From JANMOK01 sp031415055 (GTDB lineage: Bacteria > Pseudomonadota > Alphaproteobacteria > Rhodobacterales > Rhodobacteraceae): 21,707 nt of DNA. The stretch spans positions 1-21,707 of the forward strand of contig JANOQZ010000032.1 of assembly GCA_031415055.1 (NCBI GenBank), given 5' to 3'. The notes beneath the pieces were generated by a model. The model ran no database searches and was not told the origin of the DNA. It saw only the letters and a program-made list of their open reading frames with translations. Shown one piece after another: positions 15,159-21,707 of the stretch. Each line of letters opens with the position of its first letter. Positions within the stretch are counted from its first letter, which is position 1. Made by a program: the position numbers and the translations under genes.

Positions 15159-16097
15159 TCACGCTTTCCCCAACTCGATTTTCGGCATTGCCGTCGCCGG
15201 AATAATTGCCCCCGGATGACGGATAACAACCGCCGCCAATTTGCAACTCATTTTTGCGGCTTTCGCCGGGTCAATTCCGTGCAAACGCGCCGCCAAATAG
15301 GCGGCGTTAAACGAATCTCCGGCTCCCGTTGTGTCGAGCGGTTGGGTGACTTCGGCAAAATTCACCTTTTTTGACACGCCGTTCAAACGCAGCATCACCG
15401 GCCCTGCACCGTCGCGCAAGACCACTTCACCCACGAGATCGCCCAACAAACGTAACTGGGCGGCGTGTTCGGCAACGCCAAACAGCGCGGCAATGTCTTC
15501 GGTTGACGCCAATAGCACGCTCGCTGTCCGCAAAGCCTTACCCATCCAATCTTTCGCCTCAGCCTTGCTGGCCCACAGACGGGCGCGGTAGTTGGTATCA
15601 AACGCCACCATGCGGCCCTCGGCTTTTGCCGTTTCGGCCAGATCGATCAGTTGCGAGCGGCCAGCATCGCTGAGAATCGCCAGCGTTATCCCCGAAAAAA
15701 CCAAGAGATCCGCCGCCAATATCGCCTGCCGCTTTTCCTCCGACAGCGGTTTTGCCAGCAAATCCCGCGCCGGAGATTTGTCACGCCAATACGTGAAACT
15801 TCGCTCACCCTTGGCGCCGGTGGCAATCGCGTAAAGCCCGGTGGTGCGGTCGGCAACGACTTCGGTCAGGTCAAGCGAAATGCCCTCTTCGGCCCAAGAT
15901 TGCAGCATATGGGTGCCATATGGGTCACCGCCGACACGCGTCATATAGGAAATTCGCGCCCGTCCACCCAACAATCGCGCCAGATAGACGCTGGTGTTCA
16001 GCGTGTCACCGCCAAAACCCAAGCGCCAGCCTTTTGCCGCGTCGCCCGACAATTCGACCATACATTCGCCGATGACGATGATGCGTTTGGGAGTCAT
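15159..16097 (-). CDS. kdgK: 2-keto-3-deoxygluconate kinase-like PfkB sugar kinase
   Basis: A 312-residue PfkB/ribokinase-family kinase, predicted to phosphorylate 2-keto-3-deoxygluconate (or a similar 2-keto-3-deoxy acid) at C6, feeding an Entner-Doudoroff aldolase. IGECMVEL (9-16), the substrate motif GFGGDTLNTSVYLARLL (27-43), GLYAI (87-91), FDTNYR (166-171) and the anion hole plus catalytic base DTTGAGDSF (255-263, D261) are all seen; FGGDTLN and FDTNYR are typical of KdgK. I chose ATG 16097; the frame continues to a TTG at 16178 but that extra part is not kinase-like. Divergent from the EamA gene at 16208. First gene of the minus-strand block. Confidence 0.88.
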   Translation of the reverse strand: MTPKRIIVIGECMVELSGDAAKGWRLGFGGDTLNTSVYLARLLGGRARISYMTRVGGDPYGTHMLQSWAEEGISLDLTEVVADRTTGLYAIATGAKGERSFTYWRDKSPARDLLAKPLSEEKRQAILAADLLVFSGITLAILSDAGRSQLIDLAETAKAEGRMVAFDTNYRARLWASKAEAKDWMGKALRTASVLLASTEDIAALFGVAEHAAQLRLLGDLVGEVVLRDGAGPVMLRLNGVSKKVNFAEVTQPLDTTGAGDSFNAAYLAARLHGIDPAKAAKMSCKLAAVVIRHPGAIIPATAMPKIELGKA

Positions 16098-16155
16098 GGT
16101 TTCATGGTGAGGATCGGCATTGAATGTCCGGCCTTGCTGCGACGCGCGAAATTTG

Positions 16156-16185
16156 CCTATGTCGATTGCTTGTTGCAAGTGTCAA
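16156..16185 (-). promoter_or_regulatory. possible promoter of the KDG kinase gene
   Basis: On the minus strand a perfect TTGACA (16185-16180) is followed 18 bases later by CATAGG (16161-16156), a poor -10. This would give a leader of about 50 bases before ATG 16097. Only the -35 is convincing. Confidence 0.3.
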
Positions 16186-16207
16186 ACGTCCAAGCAGGAA
16201 TGATGGA

Positions 16208-17104
16208 ATGCCTGAATCCGGCAATGCGCTGAAAGGCGTGGCTTTGGTCGCGTTGGCCGCGCTTTTCTTTGCTCTGTCAGATGTTCTGACCAAAAGCTTG
16301 GCCACCGTTTATGGTGTCGCGCTGGTCGTTGCCGTTCGCTATTTCGTTAACGTGGCGCTGCTGGGCGTGTTTTTGGGACCGTCGCAGGGCAAGGTCTTGT
16401 GGCAGACGAACCGGACGGTGTTGGTCGTTGTCCGCGGGCTTTGTCTGGCCGCGGCTTCGCTAACCATGGGTCTGGCTCTGCGCCTGATGCCGGTCGCCGA
16501 GACGGTGGCGATCATTTATCTGGCGCCAATTGCCGTTATGGTTCTGGCTTGGCTGTTGCTGGGCGAAAAAGTCAGTCTGGCTGGCTGGCTGGGGGCCATC
16601 GTTGGCTTTGCCGGCGTGCTGCTGATCGTGCGTCCGGGTACCGGATTGGACACTTTGGGCGTGGTTCTTTGCCTGATCAATGCCGGGTTTGCGACTGCCT
16701 ATCACCTGCTGACCCGCGTGCTGGCAAAGACCGAGTCGACGTTGGCAATGTTGTTCAACACGGCAATCGTCGGAACGATGGTGTTTTGTGCAATGTTGCC
16801 ATTTGAAGGCGACCTGCCAATGCCGGGAATGGTCGATTTGGCACTGATGGTCCTGCTTGGGACATTGGCAACCGCCGGACATTTTCTGTTCACGGCCGCA
16901 TACCGCGAGGCACCCGCGTCGCTGTTGGCACCGGTGAACTATCTGCATCTGGTCTGGGCCGGAATTCTGGGATGGCTGGTGTTTGACCATGTTCCCGACG
17001 GCCTGACGATATTTGGCATAGCGATGGTGCTTGCCGCCGGGGTGGCGGTTGCAATCCGGTCGCAATCGGGGCGTGTTGCCCAAAACCTTGAGGGAGACGC
17101 ATGA
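16208..17104 (+). CDS. EamA/DMT-family transporter (second copy type)
   Basis: A 298-residue inner-membrane protein with about ten helices in two EamA repeats (ALFFALSDVLTKSLA in helix 1, MPVAETVAIIYLAPIAVMVLAWLLLGEKV closing repeat 1, and a similar LLAPVNYLHLVWAGILGWLVFDHVPDG closing repeat 2). ATG 16208 follows AGGAA at a 7-base distance; the frame is open from 16124 without another good SD. It is only distantly similar to the EamA protein at 7682-8581. It overlaps the aldo/keto reductase start (ATGATG), so the two are made together; a metabolite exporter paired with a reductase is plausible. Substrate unknown. Confidence 0.9.
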   Translation: MPESGNALKGVALVALAALFFALSDVLTKSLATVYGVALVVAVRYFVNVALLGVFLGPSQGKVLWQTNRTVLVVVRGLCLAAASLTMGLALRLMPVAETVAIIYLAPIAVMVLAWLLLGEKVSLAGWLGAIVGFAGVLLIVRPGTGLDTLGVVLCLINAGFATAYHLLTRVLAKTESTLAMLFNTAIVGTMVFCAMLPFEGDLPMPGMVDLALMVLLGTLATAGHFLFTAAYREAPASLLAPVNYLHLVWAGILGWLVFDHVPDGLTIFGIAMVLAAGVAVAIRSQSGRVAQNLEGDA

Positions 17105-18114
17105 TGCAAACACGCAAATTGGGCCAAAGCGGCCTTGAAGTTTCGGCGCTTGGCCTTGGCTGCATGGGGATGAGCCAATCTTACGGCGTGATCCCCGACC
17201 CGAAAGACATGATCCCCGTCCTGCGAGGTGCGGTGGAAAAAGGTGTCGCCTTTTTTGACACCGCCGAGGTCTATGGCCCCTATACCAATGAATATCTGGT
17301 CGGTGAAGCGCTGGAGCCGTTCAAAGGCCAAGTCGTGATTGCCACCAAGTTCGGCTTCAACCTGCCCCCGGAAAACGCAGGCCCCGGCTATGTTCCCGGC
17401 AAGCTGAACGTCGACAGCCGCCCGGAAACCATTCGCCACGCGGTTGAAGGGTCGTTGCGGCGGCTGCGGGTGGAATGTATCGACCTGTTGTACCAGCACC
17501 GTGTTGATCCGAATGTGCCGATTGAAGATGTGGCGGGCACGGTGGGCGAGATGATCAAAGCGGGAAAGGTCAAGTTTTGGGGCCTGTCCGAGGCGGGCGT
17601 AAGCACCATTCGCCGCGCTCATGCGGTGACGCCATTGACCGCATTGCAAAGCGAATATTCGCTGTGGACGCGCTTTGTCGAGGCCGAGATTTTGCCGACG
17701 CTTGCCGAACTTGGCATCGGCTTTGTGCCCTTCAGCCCGCTTGGCAAGGGCTTTTTGACTGGCAGCATCGATGCCAACACCAAGCTGGGCGAGAAGGATT
17801 TCCGCTCGCTCATCCCGCGTTTTAGTGTTGAAGCCCGTGCCGCCAATCAGGCTCTGGTCGATCTGATCCGCGATTTCGGACAGGCCAAAGGTGCAACCCC
17901 GGCGCAGGTGGCATTGGCTTGGGTGCTGGCGCAAAAGCCATGGATCGTGCCAATTCCCGGCACCACGAAATTGGCGCGGATTGAAGAAAATCTGGGCGGC
18001 GAAAGCCTGACCCTTAGCCCCGATGATGTTGCACGCCTTACCGCCGCCGCTGCGGCCATTCCGATCGAAGGCGCTCGCTATCCGGAGCATATCGAACGCA
18101 CAACCGGGTTGTGA
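17101..18114 (+). CDS. aldo/keto reductase
   Basis: A 337-residue TIM-barrel NADP-dependent oxidoreductase, cytosolic. The N-terminus (TRKLGQSGLEVSALGLGCMGMS) is typical of the AKR13-like bacterial group. The catalytic tetrad is present: D53 and Y58 in FFDTAEVYGP, K83 in ATKFGF and H133 in LYQHRVDPN. The cofactor site is IPIPGTTKLARIEENL near residues 280-300. The start is ATG 17101 or the adjacent ATG 17104, both overlapping the transporter stop. It reduces an unknown aldehyde or ketone. Followed by a non-coding gap containing a GC-rich hairpin, so it probably ends its transcription unit. Confidence 0.93.
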   Translation: MMQTRKLGQSGLEVSALGLGCMGMSQSYGVIPDPKDMIPVLRGAVEKGVAFFDTAEVYGPYTNEYLVGEALEPFKGQVVIATKFGFNLPPENAGPGYVPGKLNVDSRPETIRHAVEGSLRRLRVECIDLLYQHRVDPNVPIEDVAGTVGEMIKAGKVKFWGLSEAGVSTIRRAHAVTPLTALQSEYSLWTRFVEAEILPTLAELGIGFVPFSPLGKGFLTGSIDANTKLGEKDFRSLIPRFSVEARAANQALVDLIRDFGQAKGATPAQVALAWVLAQKPWIVPIPGTTKLARIEENLGGESLTLSPDDVARLTAAAAAIPIEGARYPEHIERTTGL

Positions 18115-18434
18115 TTGTGGTGCAGTGGGGCGAAATTGCCCCACAACGCGTTACCTGCCCTAGATTCACCTAAATTCAAACCATATCCCGCCCTCATTGG
18201 TTAATAGAAAGTTACCGTGACGAGTGGACTGGTTTGTGTGTCTCAAGCCGAATATCCGGGAATACCCATGATTCCGCAGCGGGGGCAGCGGAAATTAAAG
18301 CAATCCCCGGCCACTTGAAATCGCACCAGTTTGATTGAAACGGATGCCCCCCGCTGGTTCCTTAACCTTGTCGGAAGCGTCGATTGTGTAACTGGAACGG
18401 CCCCAAAAGGGCCCGCTTAAACAAGGTGGAAGAA
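18115..18434. other. 320-base non-coding gap before sqdB
   Basis: No gene is supported. Bases 18125-18131 and 18138-18144 form a perfect 7-base GC-rich stem (GTGGGGC/GCCCCAC, 6-base loop) 11 bases after the reductase stop, a plausible terminator although no T-run follows. At 18201-18215 TTAA-N7-TTAC differs by one base from the alphaproteobacterial CtrA box (TTAA-N7-TTAA). At 18399-18413 a 5-base stem (GGCCC/GGGCC, loop CAAAA) lies ten bases before the sqdB ribosome site (AAGGTGGA). No clear -35/-10 pair was found. The rest is unremarkable, but the sqdB promoter must be in here. Confidence 0.5.
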
Positions 18435-19643
18435 ATGAAAAAAGTCATCATCATCGGGGGCGATGGTTTTTGCGGCTGGCCAACGGCGCTGCATTTGTCG
18501 GCAAAAGGCAACGATGTTACCATTCTCGACAACATGTCACGTCGGGCAATCGACGTCGAACTTAGTGCCAATTCGCTGACGCCGATTGCCAGCATGCAAG
18601 ATCGACTGGCAGCGTGGAAGCGCGTCACCGGCAAAGAGATCGGCTTTGAAAACGTCGATGTCGCCCGCGATTATGACCGGCTGGAAGCCATTCTCGACGC
18701 CATCCAGCCCGATGCCGTGGTGCATTTCGGCGAACAACGCGCCGCGCCTTATTCGATGAAATCCAAGGTGCACAAGCGTTATACCGTCGATAACAACATA
18801 TCGGGCACGCACAACTTGCTGACCGCAGTTGCCGCTCTTGGCCTTGAAACCCACGTTGTCCATTTGGGCACGATGGGCGTTTATGGCTATGACGGCGACG
18901 GGCTGGAAATTCCCGAAGGCTACCTGAACGTCAAGGTCACCAATGACGAAGGCCGGATGTTTGACCGTGCGATCCTGTATCCAACCAACCCCGGCAGCGT
19001 CTATCACATGACCAAATCGATGGATCAGTTGTTGTTCCAGTTCTACGCCAAGAACGACATGATCCGCGTCACCGACCTGCATCAGGGCATCGTCTGGGGC
19101 ACACAGACCGCCGAAACCCGTATGGACGAGGCGCTGATCAACCGGTTTGACTATGACGGCGATTACGGCACGGTGCTGAACCGTTTCCTCATGCAAGCCG
19201 CCGTCGGTCATCCGCTTACCGTTCACGGCACTGGTGGCCAAACCCGCGCGTTCATTCATGTGCAGGACACGGTGAAATGCATCGCCTTGGCGATTGCCAA
19301 CCCGCCGGCCAAAGACGGCAAAGTCAAGATCATGAACCAGATGACCGAGACGCATCGGGTGCGCGACTTGGCCCATATCGTCGCCAAAGTCACCGGAGCG
19401 TCGGTGCATTTCGTCGATAACCCGCGCAAAGAGGCCGCCGAAAACGACCTGCGCGTATCCAACAAAACCTTCATCGGTTTGGGTTTGAACCCAATGACGC
19501 TGGCCAATGGATTGCTGGCTGAAACGATGGAAGTTTCGAAAAAATACGCCCACCGCTGCAATATGGATTGCATTCCCTGCGTCTCGATCTGGACCGAAAA
19601 CCAGAAACCGGGCGTGGTGATTACCCAAATGGCGGCGGAATAA
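18435..19643 (+). CDS. sqdB: UDP-sulfoquinovose synthase
   Basis: A 402-residue extended SDR that makes UDP-sulfoquinovose from UDP-glucose and sulfite with a tightly bound NAD. ATG 18435 has a good SD; the frame upstream to 18384 has none. Motifs are unmistakable for SqdB/SQD1: GGDGFCGWPTALHLS (8-22), LDNMSRR (31-37), HFGEQRAAPYSM (97-108), HLGTMGVYGY (143-152, with catalytic T146), and Y190/K194 in VYHMTKSMDQ. HDLRV-type tail elements and the VSIW element are also there. The C-terminus contains C375, C379 and C382 (CNMDCIPC), an unusual cysteine cluster. UDP-sulfoquinovose normally feeds sulfolipid (SQDG) synthesis, but no SqdD/SqdX glycosyltransferase follows here. Confidence 0.95.
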   Translation: MKKVIIIGGDGFCGWPTALHLSAKGNDVTILDNMSRRAIDVELSANSLTPIASMQDRLAAWKRVTGKEIGFENVDVARDYDRLEAILDAIQPDAVVHFGEQRAAPYSMKSKVHKRYTVDNNISGTHNLLTAVAALGLETHVVHLGTMGVYGYDGDGLEIPEGYLNVKVTNDEGRMFDRAILYPTNPGSVYHMTKSMDQLLFQFYAKNDMIRVTDLHQGIVWGTQTAETRMDEALINRFDYDGDYGTVLNRFLMQAAVGHPLTVHGTGGQTRAFIHVQDTVKCIALAIANPPAKDGKVKIMNQMTETHRVRDLAHIVAKVTGASVHFVDNPRKEAAENDLRVSNKTFIGLGLNPMTLANGLLAETMEVSKKYAHRCNMDCIPCVSIWTENQKPGVVITQMAAE

Positions 19644-19650
19644 ATCAACG

Positions 19651-19681
19651 ATCCGGGCGCGGCACCCTGCCACGCCCGGAT
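19651..19681 (+). terminator. strong stem-loop in the sqdB / bcsB-like gap
   Basis: 19651-19663 (ATCCGGGCGCGGC) pairs with 19669-19681 (GCCACGCCCGGAT) with one mismatch and a 5-base loop, seven bases after the sqdB stop. No T-run follows; instead the ribosome site of the next gene (AAGGAGGGG, 19685-19693) comes almost at once. It may partially terminate, protect the sqdB mRNA 3' end, or limit translation of the next gene. Confidence 0.5.
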
Positions 19682-19701
19682 GACAAGGAGGGGTTAACAG
19701 G

Positions 19702-21381
19702 GTGCGTCTGATTGGTGTCGGCCTTTTGTGTTTGATGTTGGTAGGGCTGGCACTTGTGCTGGCCGGCCGACGGCATGAAATCGCCACCATGATCGACGCC
19801 GCCCCCAATGAGGACGGGCGCATTGAGCGGATTTTCCTGTCGTCTTCGGCCTCGGAAATCGAACAACCCCTGATCGACTTTGGCGACACCGTGCCGTTTT
19901 TTCGCACCGAAAGCGACGAGTGGCTGGCGCTGACCGGCTTCCCGGCCTTTGCCAAAGCCACCTTCAAACTGCCGCGCGATATGGTGCCCGAACTAGGGCA
20001 AGCCGTGCTCAATCTGACATCCGACATTCTCGAAAGCGGTTCGGGCGCGTTGCGCATTTCGATCAACGGCAAGAAACGCGGCGAGTTGATCTTGCAAGAT
20101 GGGCGGCAGAAATATCGCCTGCTGATCCCGCTGACGCCGGTCGAACTGGCCTCCGGCGAGATTGTCATGTCGTTCAACACCACCGGCATGACCCCCTCAC
20201 CTATTTGCGGCGAGCGGCACCCGACCGGTTCATTGGTTGAAATCGAACCCGACAGCCGCATTGAACTGAAAATCGACCGCTCTGAATTGAGCGTACGCGA
20301 CGCTTTGTTGGCTTCTGGTTCGCCCGGTCGGGTGATCTGGCCGAAAGTCGAACTAGGGTATGAACGTGCCACCCGTTTGGGGCTGGCCTTGGCAATGGCG
20401 CGTGAAGGCACCGAGATTTTGTTCGTCGACGAGAATTATCGCAAAGATACCGATGTCGATCTGGACCTTGCCGCGTATACGCCGATGGAAACCTCCAACG
20501 CGCTGTTGCCCTCGAAATACCTGATCAGTTTTACCAGCGAAGAGACAGAAACCCAAAGTGACGAGGCTTGGCCGCTGCCGGTGGCCAGCGAAGGCACCAA
20601 CGCCAAGATGCGCGAATTCCAGAACGAAGCGATCTGGCGCATTCCATTTTCGCTGAACGACACGCCCGAAGGCAAAGCGCCGACTTCGGTGAAATTCACC
20701 ATCATCGCCTCGGCTTTGGAGCTGGGCGATCATTGGCTGTTGTCGGTGGCGCAGAACGAGCGCCTGATCTATTCCGAGCGCATCCCCGCCAATGGGCAGG
20801 AAATGACCCGCGAAGTGCAGCTTCCGGTCAACGGCCAGACCTTGACTAACGAAGTCAAAATCACCCTGAATTCGTCCGCCCCAAGGCCCGATCCCTGCCT
20901 CGGCGGCCCCGAAGCGGTGGCGCAGTTGAAGGAAAACTCGGTCCTGATCGGTGGTCGCCGTCTGGAGGAATCGATGCGCGATGTCATCACCGGGGATTTA
21001 TCCGCCGACAATGTCATCTTCCTGCGCTCACCCGAAGTCATCGGGGCACCGCAAGCCAATCTGGCGCTAGAACTTTTGGCCGGGGTCATCCCAGCCAATG
21101 TGCGTTTGCAGACCGAAGACACCGATCCCGGCCAGCACGCCACCGCCACCGTGGTTTCGGGCAAATGGTTCGAGGCCAATTATTCGGCCTTTTACAACGT
21201 GCGTGACCAGCGCCGCGTCTGGGTCGCTTGGCTGCCCAATGACGACGACACCGAAGTGCGCATGGGCCGGATCGAGCAACTGGACCGGGTCGCCGCGCGG
21301 CATCTGTCAGAGATTGGCGCGCCCAACCTGATGGTCATCATGCATGTGCCTGCCGAGCCGAGTTACACGGCCTCGCAATGA
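19702..21381 (+). CDS. BcsB-like cellulose synthase regulatory subunit homologue
   Basis: A 559-residue envelope protein resembling BcsB, the periplasmic partner of cellulose synthase. It starts at GTG 19702 with a strong SD (AAGGAGGGG). An N-terminal hydrophobic segment (about 4-21, GVGLLCLMLVGLALVLAG) anchors or exports it. The repeated beta-sandwich/flavodoxin-like BcsB plan is suggested by ALRISINGKKRGEL, SPICGERHPTGSLVEIEPDSRIEL and a second round ADNVIFLRSPEVIGAPQANLALELLAG. It is shorter than E. coli BcsB (about 780) and its C-terminus (MHVPAEPSYTASQ) has no transmembrane helix, whereas BcsB normally ends in one that packs on BcsA. It overlaps the next gene (ATGA). BcsB-like is a fold-level inference from pattern, not a proven relationship. 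Confidence 0.65.
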   Translation: MRLIGVGLLCLMLVGLALVLAGRRHEIATMIDAAPNEDGRIERIFLSSSASEIEQPLIDFGDTVPFFRTESDEWLALTGFPAFAKATFKLPRDMVPELGQAVLNLTSDILESGSGALRISINGKKRGELILQDGRQKYRLLIPLTPVELASGEIVMSFNTTGMTPSPICGERHPTGSLVEIEPDSRIELKIDRSELSVRDALLASGSPGRVIWPKVELGYERATRLGLALAMAREGTEILFVDENYRKDTDVDLDLAAYTPMETSNALLPSKYLISFTSEETETQSDEAWPLPVASEGTNAKMREFQNEAIWRIPFSLNDTPEGKAPTSVKFTIIASALELGDHWLLSVAQNERLIYSERIPANGQEMTREVQLPVNGQTLTNEVKITLNSSAPRPDPCLGGPEAVAQLKENSVLIGGRRLEESMRDVITGDLSADNVIFLRSPEVIGAPQANLALELLAGVIPANVRLQTEDTDPGQHATATVVSGKWFEANYSAFYNVRDQRRVWVAWLPNDDDTEVRMGRIEQLDRVAARHLSEIGAPNLMVIMHVPAEPSYTASQ

Positions 21382-21707
21382 ATGCAGTGGTCGAGGGGGC
21401 GCGGTCGCAGAACGAATTCTGGTCGGTCGATTCCGCGCCGAAGAAATTCGCTGGCAAAGTGCCGCAATGGCGGGCGCTGGCGCTGATCGCCACCTTTTGC
21501 CTCATCACTTTCGCCCTGCTCTGGGGCATCAATCAGGTGCCGTTTCTGGATCAGACTTTCGTCAACGACGACCTGATTTTCTCGCCCTATTCCGGCACCC
21601 ATTCGATACCGGTTCGCGCCTTTATAACCGCATTCTACCTGTCATTTGCGATCTATTGTTCGGGCACATGGCGCGGCAAACTGGGCATCGGCTCGGATAT
21701 GCTGTTC
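21378..21707 (+). CDS. membrane protein of unknown function, 3' end outside the window
   Basis: An open frame of 110 codons running off the right edge, starting at ATG 21378, which overlaps the BcsB-like stop. After a polar N-terminus (about 1-32) come a transmembrane helix at about 33-51 (ALALIATFCLITFALLWGI), a loop with QVPFLDQTFVNDDLIFSPYSG, and a second helix at about 79-95 (RAFITAFYLSFAIYC). I do not recognise the family. The tight overlap with the BcsB-like gene makes a polysaccharide synthase or secretion component a reasonable guess, but no glycosyltransferase motif is in the visible part. Confidence 0.75.
   Translation, partial: MNAVVEGARSQNEFWSVDSAPKKFAGKVPQWRALALIATFCLITFALLWGINQVPFLDQTFVNDDLIFSPYSGTHSIPVRAFITAFYLSFAIYCSGTWRGKLGIGSDMLF

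Noticed and set aside
16939..18144. A 401-codon minus-strand frame opposite the aldo/keto reductase
   Set aside because: The plus strand encodes a complete catalytic tetrad and family motifs, so the other frame is a by-product.
18201..18215. CtrA-type box before sqdB
   Set aside because: One mismatch in the second half-site, more than 200 bases from the start codon and no second copy; such matches occur by chance, so it is mentioned only inside the gap entry.
18537..20411. A 624-codon open frame on the minus strand across sqdB and the BcsB-like gene
   Set aside because: It is antisense to two genes with clear motifs and ribosome sites on the plus strand; its translation is low-complexity and matches no family I recognise.

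Overview
The window looks like chromosomal DNA of an alphaproteobacterium, most likely Rhodobacterales (a roseobacter-like bacterium). This is inferred from moderately high GC, frequent GTG starts, chains of 4-base gene overlaps, and the gene families present: a liv-type transporter with long LivM, DenD-like and UxaA-like sugar-acid enzymes, and bacterial SqdB. No rRNA, tRNA, CRISPR array or intact insertion sequence is visible. Twenty-one protein genes are supported, two of them cut by the window edges, plus one gene relic.

Region 1 (1-4010, + strand): the end of livF, a small secreted cysteine-containing protein, livH and livM overlap tightly and form one ABC importer operon of the branched-chain amino acid/amide class. 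A gluconate 5-dehydrogenase-like SDR follows 19 bases later.

Region 2 (4011-7690): a cassette of an HxlR-type regulator facing an SDR, an alpha/beta hydrolase and a zinc-free quinone-reductase-like MDR enzyme. A strong 15+15 inverted repeat lies between the regulator and the SDR. The cassette is flanked by direct repeats: the left is a decayed copy of the 3' end of the EamA transporter gene whose intact copy lies on the right. This looks like a scar of insertion or heterologous recombination.

Region 3 (7682-16097, - strand): a sugar-acid catabolic block. It reads, in transcription order, KDG kinase, D-2-hydroxyacid dehydrogenase, a secreted fibronectin-III-like protein, a membrane-anchored LuxR-type regulator, and then five genes each overlapping the next by 4 bases: UxaA-family dehydratase, beta-hydroxyacid dehydrogenase, SDR, DenD-like dehydrogenase and EamA transporter. 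The set suggests one uncharacterised acid-sugar pathway; no aldolase, DUF1537 kinase or FAH-type hydrolase is seen here.

Region 4 (16208-18114, + strand): a second EamA transporter overlapping an aldo/keto reductase.

Region 5 (18435-21707, + strand): sqdB (UDP-sulfoquinovose synthase), a BcsB-like cell-envelope protein without the usual C-terminal anchor, and the start of an unrecognised membrane protein. This partnership is unlike the known sqdBDC lipid operon and raises the possibility of a sulfoquinovose-containing surface polysaccharide.
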